Source: Streptomyces caatingaensis
GTDB taxonomy: Bacteria > Actinomycetota > Actinomycetes > Streptomycetales > Streptomycetaceae
DNA: 64,000 bases
Direction: 5' to 3'
NCBI RefSeq assembly: GCF_001187435.1
Contig: NZ_LFXA01000010.1
Location: 62,001 to 126,000, forward strand
Below the pieces are notes generated by a model. The model worked only from the letters and a program-made list of their open reading frames with translations. It did not search any database and was not told where the DNA came from. The first letter of the stretch is position 1, and every line of letters begins with the position of its first letter. The position numbers and the translations under genes are program-made. Shown here piece by piece: positions 8,281-16,422 of this stretch.

Positions 8281-9051
8281 TTACAGGCGGGCGCCGGCCG
8301 TGTTGACGGCGCGTTTCCCGTCCGCCGTCCGCGGCACACCGGCCGGCGGGACGGGGTGCCGCAGCCGGAATTCGCCCGGCGGCCGCTGGGCCCGTACGGC
8401 CGCGATCGACCGCGCGCGCTCGGCGTCGCGGCGCAGCACGGCGTCCACGAGGGCCGCGTGCGTGTCCCACACCTCCGCGGGCCGCGCGGGCGGCTCGGCC
8501 GCGTACACCCAGGCGATCTTGCGCCGGACCTGGGTGAGCAGGGCGGCGAGGCTGGGGCTGCCGGACGCCTGGGCGAGCGTCTCGTCGAACCAGTCCCCCA
8601 GCGCGCACAGGTCGCCCGTGCGCCCCGACCGGACGCGTTCGCGGCCGAGTCTCACCAGCCCCCGCAGCACCTTCAGATGCGCGTCGGTGCGCCGCTGCGC
8701 CGCGCGGGCGGCGCCCAGCGGCTCCAGCAGGGCGCGGACGTCGAGCAGGTCGGCGGCCTCCTGCTCGGTCGGCTCGGCGACGCAGGCCCCGGCGTGCCGG
8801 CGGGTGGTCACGAAGCCTTCGGAGGCCAGGGTGCGCAGGGCCTCGCGGACGGGCACGCGGGAGACGCCGTAGCGGCGCGCGAGAAGCTCCTCGATGAGCC
8901 TGCTGCCGGGCGGGAAGGCACCGGAGACGATGTCGTCGCGGATGGCCGCGCACACGGCCTGGGCGGAGACGCGGCGGGCGTCCCGCCCCTCGTCGCCCTC
9001 GCCGTTCACGAACGTCCCCGCATCGACGAACCCCTCCGTATCGCCCCGCAC
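8281..9051 (-). CDS. GntR family transcriptional regulator (FCD/FadR subfamily)
   Basis: The N-terminal winged helix (residues ~30-95) has the GntR signature GSRLIEELLARRYGVSRVPVREALRTLASEGFV. An all-helical FCD effector domain follows, with the typical D-x-R-x-x-L-E start (LDVRALLEPLGA). The effector is unknown; FCD regulators commonly sense carboxylic acids or sugar acids. The start is uncertain. The GTG at 9051 gives 256 residues, whereas the GTG at 9009, which has GGGGAC just upstream, would give 242 with a more typical short N-terminus. The gene is transcribed toward ptsH and is not in an obvious operon. Confidence 0.88.
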   Translation of the reverse strand: MRGDTEGFVDAGTFVNGEGDEGRDARRVSAQAVCAAIRDDIVSGAFPPGSRLIEELLARRYGVSRVPVREALRTLASEGFVTTRRHAGACVAEPTEQEAADLLDVRALLEPLGAARAAQRRTDAHLKVLRGLVRLGRERVRSGRTGDLCALGDWFDETLAQASGSPSLAALLTQVRRKIAWVYAAEPPARPAEVWDTHAALVDAVLRRDAERARSIAAVRAQRPPGEFRLRHPVPPAGVPRTADGKRAVNTAGARL

Positions 9052-9215
9052 CGCCCCGTGCCGTCCGCCGGACGCGGCCGGACGGCATCCGGCCGGCGCC
9101 CGCTCGGGGATGCCCGGGGACGATCGACTCTATTGCAATCACTTGCGAAATCCGATGGCCCGCCGGCCCCCGGGGAATCGTTTTGGCCATACGGAACGCA
9201 CACCGGGGGGCACGC

Positions 9216-9246
9216 CGAAGGCCCCGGCCGGGGGCCGGGGCCTTCG
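9216..9246. terminator. Hairpin terminator downstream of the M23 peptidase gene
   Basis: A perfect 14-bp stem with a GGG loop lies 18 nt beyond the stop codon of the minus-strand M23 gene. Confidence 0.8.
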
Positions 9247-9264
9247 CGAGGCGGTGGGGGCGTC

Positions 9265-10071
9265 CTACAGGTCGACGCCGTGGGCGCGCAGGTAGGCGAC
9301 CGGGTCGATGTCCGAACCGTAGGTGGGCGCGGTGCGGGCCTCGAAGTGCAGGTGCGGGCCGGTCACGTTGCCGGTGGAGCCGGAGAGGCCGATCTGCTGG
9401 CCGGGGGTGACGGTCTGGCCGACCGACACGGATATGGACGACAGGTGGCCGTACTGGGTGTAGGTGCCGTCGTTGTGCTGGATGACGATGTTGTTGCCGT
9501 ACGCGCCGCCCCAGCCGGCCTCGACGACGGTGCCGGCGCCGACGGCCTGCACGGTGGTGCCCTCGGCGGCGTGGAAGTCCACACCGGTGTGGCTGCCGGA
9601 GGACCACAGGCCGCTGCTGGCCTTGTAGGCGGTGGAGACGAACGAACCGGCGATCGGCATCACGAAGGCGTTGAGCCGCTTGCGCTCCGCCTCGCGGGCG
9701 GCGCGCTCCTTCTCGGCGCGCTCGGCCTCGGCCTTGCGCTTGGCCTCGTCCGCGCGCTTCTTGACCTGGGCGGCCTGCTGCGTGGCCTCGGCCTCGGCCT
9801 GCCGGCGGGCGGCGGCCTGGTCGGCGGAGCCCTGCTGCATGTGGGCCTGCTCGCCGAGGCTGTCGGCCACGTGGTCGGAGAGCACGACCGCCTGGGTGAG
9901 GCCGGTGTCCTCGTGACGCTGCGCGTCGTCGGGGGCGGCGGCGAAGGCCGGAGCGGCGACGCCGGCGACGACGCCCGCGGCGGTGAGGGTGGCTATCCCG
10001 GCGACGTTGGCGCCGACGCGGGCGGCGCGGCTCGGACGACGGTGCTTCCCGGTGGCACGGGTGAACGCCAT
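9265..10071 (-). CDS. Secreted M23 family metallopeptidase (LytM-like)
   Basis: The 268-residue protein has an N-terminal signal sequence (cleavage after ~AFA, residue ~44). A charged coiled-coil stretch rich in Ala, Glu, Lys and Arg follows (~85-135), then a C-terminal M23 domain. The Zn ligands are visible as HTGVDF and HLHFE, and YGHLSS is also present. Such enzymes cut peptidoglycan stem peptides outside the membrane. The coiled coil suggests partner binding or regulation, as in EnvC-like proteins. Expression is probably governed by the ydaO-type c-di-AMP riboswitch in its long leader, and a strong terminator follows. Confidence 0.93.
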   Translation of the reverse strand: MAFTRATGKHRRPSRAARVGANVAGIATLTAAGVVAGVAAPAFAAAPDDAQRHEDTGLTQAVVLSDHVADSLGEQAHMQQGSADQAAARRQAEAEATQQAAQVKKRADEAKRKAEAERAEKERAAREAERKRLNAFVMPIAGSFVSTAYKASSGLWSSGSHTGVDFHAAEGTTVQAVGAGTVVEAGWGGAYGNNIVIQHNDGTYTQYGHLSSISVSVGQTVTPGQQIGLSGSTGNVTGPHLHFEARTAPTYGSDIDPVAYLRAHGVDL

Positions 10072-10094
10072 GGCTGCGGCTGTTCCTTTCCTTC

Positions 10095-10225
10095 CCTCTC
10101 GCCTACCGGGTTAGCTGACGGGTTCGGAGCAGGAAGGTCTCCTACGGCCCCCTCCGGAGAGGAGCCCGATTCACCCCAGGGAACAGGTGGTTCCCCGGCT
10201 CCCCTGGCTCGTGCCGTACGGGGAC
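10095..10225 (-). promoter_or_regulatory. ydaO/yuaA-type (c-di-AMP) riboswitch in the M23 peptidase leader
   Basis: Read on the minus strand, the leader contains the conserved ydaO blocks in order: GCCAGGGGAGCCGGGGAACC, then TGGGGTGAATCGG, then CCGAACCCGTCAGCTAACCC and GGTAGGC, immediately before the ribosome site. These segments form the two c-di-AMP pockets. In Streptomyces this riboswitch is known upstream of resuscitation-promoting factor and cell-wall peptidase genes, and it turns expression off when c-di-AMP is high. The boundaries are approximate. Confidence 0.9.
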
Positions 10226-10380
10226 TCGGCGATGGCTGCCCGGGGCCGCGGTTGCGGCTCCGATCTGACGGACTGCCGCCCCGAAGCTAATCGGCGTCAG
10301 ATTCGAACGGCAAACGGAACCGCGTTTTCGTGACGCACGCCACACGCTTCCCGTGCAACCGTCCTGCCAATTCGGGCATA

Positions 10381-10420
10381 ACGGAGGCGCGTGGGCCCCG
10401 GTGGTCCCACGCGCCTCCGT
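10381..10420. terminator. Hairpin terminator downstream of the M16 operon
   Basis: A perfect 15-bp stem with a 10-nt loop lies 33 nt after the stop of the second M16 gene on the minus strand. Confidence 0.8.
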
Positions 10421-10453
10421 ACTCGGCAGCGCCGGCCGCTCCCTGAGCGGTCG

Positions 10454-11869
10454 TCAGGCGGACACCACCGTCACCTCGCCGATCCCGAGCGCCTTGACGG
10501 GCTCGACGATCTCGGCGGCGTCCCCGACCAGGACGGTGACGAGACGGTCGGCCGGGAAGGCGGCCACGACGGCCGCGGTGGCCTCCACCGTGCCGGTCTC
10601 CGCGAGGCGTTCGTAGAGCCGGGCCTGGAAGTCGTCGGCCAGGTGCTGCTCGACCTGGTCGGCGAGGGTGCCCGCGACGGCCGCCGCCGTCTCGTACTTG
10701 AGCGGGGCGACGCCCACGAGGTTCTGCACGGCGACGTCGCGCTCGGTGTCGGTCAGGCCCTCGGCGGCGAGGGTGCGCAGCACCGTCCACAGGTCCGCCA
10801 GCGCCGGGCCGGTGTTGGGGGTGTCCACCGAGCCGCTGATGGCCAGCATCGCGGCGCCCGTCCCGTCCGGGGCGGAGCGCAGGACCTGGGCGAAGGCGCG
10901 GACGCCGTAGGTGTAGCCCTTCTCCTCGCGCAGCACCTTGTCGAGCCGGGACGTCAGGGTGCCGCCCAGGCAGTAGGTGCCGAGCACCTGGGCGGGCCAG
11001 ACGCTGTCGTGCCGGTCGGCGCCGGTGCGGCCGATGAGCAGCTGGGTCTGGACGGCGCCGGGGCGGTCCACGACGATCACACGGCCGGTGTCGTCGGCGG
11101 TGACCGGCGGCACGGGCCGGGGCTGGGCCGGGGAGCCCGTCCAGGCGCCGAGGGTGTCGGCGAGCGCCTGGTCGAGGTCGACGCCGGTGAGGTCGCCCAC
11201 GACGACGGCCGTGGCGGTGGCGGGGCGGACGTGCGCCTCGTAGAAGGCGCGGACGGAGGCGGCGTCGATGCGCTCGACGGTCTCCTGGGTGCCCTGGCGC
11301 GGCCGCGACATCCGCGAGTCGGCCGGGAAGAGCGCGGCCGACAGGGCCATGGCGGCCCGGCGGGCCGGGTTGGCCAGCTCGTGGGGGATCTCGTCGAGGC
11401 GGTTGCGGACGAGGCGCTCGACCTCGTTGTCGGGGAAGGCGGGGGCGCGCAGGGCGTCCGCGAGCAGGCCCAGGGCCTTGGGCAGCCGGGAGGCCGGGAC
11501 CTCCAGGGAGAGCCGGACGCCCGGGTGGTCGGCGTGCGCGTCGAGGGTGGCGCCGCAGCGCTCCAGCTCGGCGGTGAAGTCCTCGGCGCTGAGCTTGTCG
11601 GTGCCCTCGGAGAAGGCGCGGGCCATGATCGTGGCGACGCCGTCGAGCCCGGCGGGCTCGGCGTCCAGCGGCGCGGCCAGGCTGATCTCGACGGCCACGA
11701 CCTGCTGGCCGGGGCGGTGGCAGCGCAGGACCGTCAGGCCGTTGGGCAGGACCTCCCGGGCGGGGGCCGGGAAGTCCCAGGGGGTGGCCGTGCCGGGGCG
11801 CGGCTGCGGGTGGAAGTGCATGGTGGGCTCGGCGGTGTCGGTGGCGCCCACGACTGCGGCGTCGGTCAC
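10454..11869 (-). CDS. M16 family peptidase homologue, probably non-catalytic subunit
   Basis: The 471-residue protein has the paired M16 fold (N-terminal ~45-240, C-terminal ~250-430). The zinc-binding HxxEH motif is absent: the equivalent helix reads ATIMARAFSEG. Heterodimeric M16 proteases, such as mitochondrial processing peptidase, have one catalytic and one inactive subunit, and this gene fits the inactive partner. The GTG start overlaps the stop of the upstream active M16 gene (GTGA), so the two are probably translated in equal amounts. The glycine-rich loop that feeds substrate is partly visible as YCLGGTL. Confidence 0.88.
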   Translation of the reverse strand: MTDAAVVGATDTAEPTMHFHPQPRPGTATPWDFPAPAREVLPNGLTVLRCHRPGQQVVAVEISLAAPLDAEPAGLDGVATIMARAFSEGTDKLSAEDFTAELERCGATLDAHADHPGVRLSLEVPASRLPKALGLLADALRAPAFPDNEVERLVRNRLDEIPHELANPARRAAMALSAALFPADSRMSRPRQGTQETVERIDAASVRAFYEAHVRPATATAVVVGDLTGVDLDQALADTLGAWTGSPAQPRPVPPVTADDTGRVIVVDRPGAVQTQLLIGRTGADRHDSVWPAQVLGTYCLGGTLTSRLDKVLREEKGYTYGVRAFAQVLRSAPDGTGAAMLAISGSVDTPNTGPALADLWTVLRTLAAEGLTDTERDVAVQNLVGVAPLKYETAAAVAGTLADQVEQHLADDFQARLYERLAETGTVEATAAVVAAFPADRLVTVLVGDAAEIVEPVKALGIGEVTVVSA

Positions 11870-13233
11870 TGGGCCGTCTCCTGTTCCTGTGCGTTCTCGT
11901 CGGCCTGGGCGTCGGCGGCGTCGGACTGCGGGCCGGTCGGTTCGTACACGAGCACCGCGCGGTTGTCCGGGTGGAGGCGGGCCTGGGCGACGGCCCGCAC
12001 CTCCTCCGGGGTGACCTCCAGGACGCGCTGCACGGCGGTGAGGGCGAGCTGCGGGTCGCCGAAGAGCACGGCGTAGCGGCAGAGTTCGTCGGCGCGGCCG
12101 CTGACCGTGGCCAGCCGGTCGAGCCACTCGCGCTCCAACTGGGCCTGGGCGCGCTCCATTTCCTGCGGGGTGGGCCCCTCCAGGGCGAAGCGGGCCAGCT
12201 CCTCGTCGACCGCGGCCTCGATGGCGGGGACCTCGACGCCGGCCGACGCCTTGACGTCCAGCCAGCCGAGCGAGGGGGCGCCCGCGAGGCGCAGCAGGCC
12301 GAAGCCGGCGGCGACGGCGCTGCGGTCGTGCCTCACCAGGCGGTTGTGCAGGCGGGAGGACTCGCCGCCGCCGAGCACGGTCAGTGCCAGGTCGGCGGCG
12401 TCCGCCTCGCGGGTGCCGTCGTGCGGCAGGCGGTAGGCGGCCATCAGGGCCCGGGAGGGCACCTCCTCGTGGACGACCTGGCGCAGCTGCCGGCCGATGA
12501 CGTCCGGCAGGCGGCCGTCGCGCGGCGGCTGCTTGCGGTCGTGGGCGGGGATGGAGCCGAAGTACTTCTCGATCCAGGCGAGCGTCTGCCCGGAGTCGAT
12601 GTCGCCGACGACGGCGAGGACGGCGTTGCCCGGCGCGTAGTACGTGCGGAAGAACTCCCGCGCGTCCTCCAGGGAGGTGGCGTCCAGGTCGGCCATGGAG
12701 CCGATGGGCGTGTGGTGGTACGGGTGGCCCTCGGGGTAGGCCATCGCCGTCAGCTTCTCGAACGCGGTGCCGTACGGCACGTTGTCGTAGCGCTGGCGGC
12801 GCTCGTTCTTGACGACGTCGCGCTGGTTCTCCAGGGACTCGTCGTCGAGGGCGGTGAGCAGGGAGCCCATCCGGTCGGCTTCCAGCCACAGCGCCAGCTC
12901 CACCTGGTGGGCGGGCATGGTCTCGAAGTAGTTGGTCCGCTCGAAGCTGGTGGTGCCGTTGAGCGAGCCGCCGGCGCCCTGCACCAGCTCGAAGTGGCCG
13001 TTGCCCTTGACCTGGGCCGAGCCCTGGAACATCAGGTGCTCGAAGAGGTGGGCGAGGCCGGTGCGGCCGGCGACCTCGTGCCGCGAGCCGACGTCGTACC
13101 AGAGGCAGACGGCCGCGACCGGGGTCAGATGGTCCTCGGAGAGCACGACCCTCAGGCCATTGGCCAGGCGGTGCTCGGTCGCTGTCAGGCCGCCGGTACC
13201 GGCCCGCTGCGCGGCCGTGTGACCCATGGGCAT
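11866..13233 (-). CDS. M16 family zinc peptidase, catalytic subunit
   Basis: The 455-residue protein has the inverted zinc motif HLFEH at residues 62-66 and the downstream glutamate ligand in ENQRDVVKNERR. It is a pitrilysin/processing-peptidase-like protease with no signal peptide. The C-terminus is an acidic low-complexity tail (~25 residues of Asp, Glu, Gln and Ala). The ATG at 13233 has AAGGGA about 6 nt upstream; an in-frame ATG also lies two codons downstream. It is translationally coupled to the following inactive M16 gene and divergent from parC across a 237-nt promoter region. Confidence 0.93.
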   Translation of the reverse strand: MPMGHTAAQRAGTGGLTATEHRLANGLRVVLSEDHLTPVAAVCLWYDVGSRHEVAGRTGLAHLFEHLMFQGSAQVKGNGHFELVQGAGGSLNGTTSFERTNYFETMPAHQVELALWLEADRMGSLLTALDDESLENQRDVVKNERRQRYDNVPYGTAFEKLTAMAYPEGHPYHHTPIGSMADLDATSLEDAREFFRTYYAPGNAVLAVVGDIDSGQTLAWIEKYFGSIPAHDRKQPPRDGRLPDVIGRQLRQVVHEEVPSRALMAAYRLPHDGTREADAADLALTVLGGGESSRLHNRLVRHDRSAVAAGFGLLRLAGAPSLGWLDVKASAGVEVPAIEAAVDEELARFALEGPTPQEMERAQAQLEREWLDRLATVSGRADELCRYAVLFGDPQLALTAVQRVLEVTPEEVRAVAQARLHPDNRAVLVYEPTGPQSDAADAQADENAQEQETAQ

Positions 13234-13470
13234 GTACGTCCCTTCGATCGCTTGCTTCTCGCGCATCGCGCGCCGCCGCATCAATGTGGCGCCCGCGACG
13301 GCTCGCGGATGAACTGTGCTGTCACTGTATGCAAGCGCACTGACATCCCGCGAAGTTCCCGGCCGGTCCCCTCTTGCGGACGGGTCGCGGTCGGGGTTGT
13401 CGGTGGGGCGGTCCACAATGGTCGGCGTCATACCCGCCCCCGGCAATCGATCGAAGGAGCCGCAGCCGCG

Positions 13471-15930
13471 ATGGCCCGCCGCAGCACGAAGACCCCGCCG
13501 CCGGAAGAGTTCGAGGAGCGGATCCTCGACATCGACGTCGTCGACGAGATGCAGGGCTCCTTCCTCGAGTACGCCTACTCCGTCATCTACTCCCGCGCCC
13601 TGCCCGACGCCCGCGACGGCCTCAAGCCGGTGCAGCGCCGCATCCTCTTCCAGATGAACGAGATGGGCCTGCGGCCCGAGCGCGGCTACGTGAAGTGCGC
13701 CCGCGTCGTCGGCGAGGTCATGGGCAAGCTCCACCCGCACGGCGACGCCTCCATCTACGACGCCCTGGTGCGCATGGCGCAGCCGTTCTCGATGCGGGTG
13801 CCGCTGGTCGACGGCCACGGCAACTTCGGCTCGCTGGGCAACGACGACCCGCCGGCCGCCATGCGGTACACCGAGGCGCGGATGGCCTCCACGACCTCGC
13901 TGATGACCGCCTCCATCGACGAGGACACGGTCGACTTCGCGCCCAACTACGACGGCAGCGAGCAGGAGCCGGTCGCCCTCCCCGCCGCCTATCCGAACCT
14001 GCTGGTCAACGGCGCGACGGGCATCGCGGTCGGCATGGCCACCAATATGCCGCCGCACAACCTGGGCGAGGTCGTCGCCGCCGCCCGGCACCTGATCCGG
14101 CATCCGAACGCCGACCTCGACACCCTGATGAAGTACGTCCCCGGCCCCGACCTGCCCACGGGCGGCCGGATCGTCGGCCTCGGCGGCATCCGGGACGCGT
14201 ACGAGACCGGCCGCGGCACCTTCAAGATCCGCGCCACCGTCTCCGTCGAGAACGTGACCGCCCGCCGCAAGGGCCTGGTGGTCACCGAGCTGCCGTTCAC
14301 AGTGGGTCCGGAGAAGGTCGTCTCCAAGATCAAGGACCTGGTCGGCTCGAAGAAGCTCCAGGGCATCGCCGATGTGAAGGACCTCACCGACCGGGCCCAC
14401 GGCCTGCGCCTGGTCATCGAGATCAAGAACGGCTTCAACCCCGAGGCCGTGCTGGAGCAGCTCTACAAGCTCACGCCGATGGAGGAGTCCTTCGGCATCA
14501 ACAACGTCGCGCTGGTGGACGGCCAGCCGCTCACCCTGGGCCTCAAGGAGCTGCTGGAGGTCTACGTCGACCACCGCTTCGAGGTGGTCCGCCGCCGCAG
14601 CGAGTTCCGGCGCGGCAAGCGGCGCGACCGGCTCCACCTGGTCGAGGGACTCCTGACCGCGCTCGTTGACATCGACGAGGTCATCAGGATCATTCGATCG
14701 AGCGACAACGCGTCGGAAGCCAAGGCGTCACTCGTGGAGCGGTTCTCGCTCTCCGACGTCCAGACCCAGTACATCCTCGACACCCCGCTGCGCCGGCTGA
14801 CCAAGTTCGACCGCATCGAGCTGGAGGGCGAGCGCGACAAGCTCACCGCCGAGATCGAGGAGCTGACCCGGATCCTGGAGTCCGACGCGGAGCTGCGCAA
14901 GCTCGTCTCGGCCGAACTGGCCGACGTGGCCAAGAAGTTCGGCACCGACCGGCGCACCGTCCTGCTGGAGTCGGCCGGCGCCCCCGCCTCGGCCGTCCCC
15001 CTCCAGGTCGCCGACGACCCCTGCCGGGTGCTCCTCTCCTCCACCGGCCTGCTGGCCCGTACGGCCACGGGCGAGCCCTTCGCGCCGGAGGCCGGCGAGG
15101 CCAAGCGCGTGAAGCACGACGTCATCGTCTCGGCCGTCCCGGCGACGGCCCTCGGCGAGGTGGGCGTGGTGACCTCCGCCGGCCGCCTGCTGCGCCTGCG
15201 CGTCATCGACCTGCCCCAGCTCCCCGAGACGGCGTCCGCGCCCAACCTCTCGGGCGGCGCCCCCCTCTCGGAGTTCCTCTCCCTGGACGACGACGAGCGG
15301 GTCGTCTGCCTCACCACCCTCGACGAGTCCTCCCCCGGCCTCGCGATCGGCACGGAGCAGGGCGTCGTCAAGCGCGTGGTCCCCGACTACCCGGCCAACA
15401 AGGACGAGCTGGAGGTGATCGGCCTCAAGGAGGGCGACCGGATCGTCGGCGCGGTCGAGCTGCGCACCGGCGACGAGGACCTCGTCTTCATCACCGACGA
15501 CGCGCAGTTGCTGCGCTACCCGGCCGCGCAGGTCCGCCCGCAGGGCCGGCCGGCCGGCGGCATGGCGGGCATCAAGCTGTCCTCCGGGGCGAAGGTGATC
15601 TCCTTCACCGCCGTGGACCCGGCGGAGGACGCCGTGGTCCTCTCCGTGGCCGGCGCCAGGGGCGGCCTGCCCGGCGCCGCCTCGGAGGGCACGGCGAAGC
15701 TGACCCCCTTCGACCAGTACCCCCGCAAGGGCCGCGCCACCGGCGGCGTCCGCTGCCAGCGCTTCCTCAAGGGCGAGGACTGCCTCGTCCTCGCCTGGGC
15801 CGGCGCCACCCCCGCCCGCGCCGCCGGCCCCTCCGGCACCCCCGCCCCCCTCCCCACCCCGGACCCCCGCCGCGACGGCTCGGGCACCCCGCTCACGAAG
15901 CCGATCGCGGCGGTGGCGGGGCCGGTGTAG
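13471..15930 (+). CDS. parC: DNA topoisomerase IV subunit A (GyrA/ParC family)
   Basis: The 819-residue protein forms the DNA breakage-reunion subunit. The catalytic Tyr133 lies in AAMRYTEARM, preceded by the winged helix GKLHPHGDASIYDALVRMAQ that contains the quinolone-determining region. The coiled-coil tower follows, and then a beta-pinwheel C-terminal domain (~500-800) that ends in a Pro/Ala-rich tail. GyrA and ParC look alike. I call ParC because parE is 11 kb away, the gene is not next to recF/gyrB, and this matches the ParC locus in S. coelicolor (recalled). The ATG at 13471 has GAAGGAG upstream. Confidence 0.9.
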   Translation: MARRSTKTPPPEEFEERILDIDVVDEMQGSFLEYAYSVIYSRALPDARDGLKPVQRRILFQMNEMGLRPERGYVKCARVVGEVMGKLHPHGDASIYDALVRMAQPFSMRVPLVDGHGNFGSLGNDDPPAAMRYTEARMASTTSLMTASIDEDTVDFAPNYDGSEQEPVALPAAYPNLLVNGATGIAVGMATNMPPHNLGEVVAAARHLIRHPNADLDTLMKYVPGPDLPTGGRIVGLGGIRDAYETGRGTFKIRATVSVENVTARRKGLVVTELPFTVGPEKVVSKIKDLVGSKKLQGIADVKDLTDRAHGLRLVIEIKNGFNPEAVLEQLYKLTPMEESFGINNVALVDGQPLTLGLKELLEVYVDHRFEVVRRRSEFRRGKRRDRLHLVEGLLTALVDIDEVIRIIRSSDNASEAKASLVERFSLSDVQTQYILDTPLRRLTKFDRIELEGERDKLTAEIEELTRILESDAELRKLVSAELADVAKKFGTDRRTVLLESAGAPASAVPLQVADDPCRVLLSSTGLLARTATGEPFAPEAGEAKRVKHDVIVSAVPATALGEVGVVTSAGRLLRLRVIDLPQLPETASAPNLSGGAPLSEFLSLDDDERVVCLTTLDESSPGLAIGTEQGVVKRVVPDYPANKDELEVIGLKEGDRIVGAVELRTGDEDLVFITDDAQLLRYPAAQVRPQGRPAGGMAGIKLSSGAKVISFTAVDPAEDAVVLSVAGARGGLPGAASEGTAKLTPFDQYPRKGRATGGVRCQRFLKGEDCLVLAWAGATPARAAGPSGTPAPLPTPDPRRDGSGTPLTKPIAAVAGPV

Positions 15931-15946
15931 GCAGCGCTGGGCGAGG

Positions 15947-15971
15947 CCGGCCCCTGGCTGGCCGGGGCCGG
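15947..15971. terminator. Hairpin terminator candidate after parC
   Basis: An 8-bp perfect stem (CCGGCCCC / GGGGCCGG) with a 9-nt loop starts 17 nt after the parC stop and merges into the first tandem repeat. Confidence 0.55.
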
Positions 15972-16036
15972 TGTGGCCGGGGGCCGGTGTGGCCGGGGGC
16001 CGGTGTGGCCGGGCTGGCCGGGGGCCGGTGTGGCCT
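15964..16036. repeat. 16-bp tandem repeat (GGTGTGGCCGGGGGCC type), about 4 copies
   Basis: GGTGTGGCCG recurs at 15970, 15986 and 16002 (period 16). It recurs again at 16027 after a 9-nt insertion. The repeat is non-coding. Confidence 0.8.
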
Positions 16037-16184
16037 CCGGTGCGGTCATCGAATGGGGTCACCGCCGGGCTGGGGTGAGTGCGGGGAACCCCGGCGGACG
16101 CCGACGGGGCCCTGGTGGATGTCAAGGGTGCGCTTGGGGCATGGGGGCGCTTGGGCGCCCCCTGGTGACGGCGCGGCGGGGCGA

Positions 16185-16278
16185 GGCCGCCCAAGGCAAG
16201 GCCGCCCCAAGGCAAGGCCGCCCCAAGGCAAGGCCGCCCCAAGGCAAGGCCGCCCCAAGGCAAGGCCGCCCCAAGGCG
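16185..16278. repeat. 16-bp tandem repeat (GCCGCCCCAAGGCAAG), about 5-6 copies
   Basis: Copies start at 16201, 16217, 16233, 16249 and 16265 with an exact 16-bp period. A first copy from 16186 is one base short. The array is non-coding. Identical copies suggest recent expansion by replication slippage. Confidence 0.9.
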
Positions 16279-16422
16279 CAGGGGCGAAGCCCCGCGCCTG
16301 GCTGCGCCCAGGGCCGCCCGGCCAAGGCGCGGCCCCGATGCCCCCCGCGGGGGTGCGAAGGGGCGCAGCCCCTGGGGGAAACGGTGAAAGGGCGGGTCCG
16401 GGGCAACCCTCCCCCACCCACC

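Larger units (their letters stand above)
15931..16422. other. Repeat-rich intergenic region after parC
   Basis: No gene is supported in these 492 nt. The region starts with a terminator-like hairpin and two families of 16-bp tandem repeats. It then has GC-rich inverted elements near 16280-16385 (for example GGGGCGAAGCCCC and GGGGCGCAGCCCC) of the kind seen often in Streptomyces spacers. Open frames here are low-complexity consequences of the repeats. Confidence 0.7.

Noticed and set aside
4701..8339. Very long open frames antisense to real genes (for example opposite the Pat, hflX, nrdJ and recQ genes)
   Set aside because: They are Arg/Pro/Gly/Ala-rich, have no ribosome sites or domain motifs, and are expected where third codon positions are almost all G or C.
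16185..16278. CRISPR array
   Set aside because: Units are directly joined with a 16-bp period and there are no unique spacers or cas genes.
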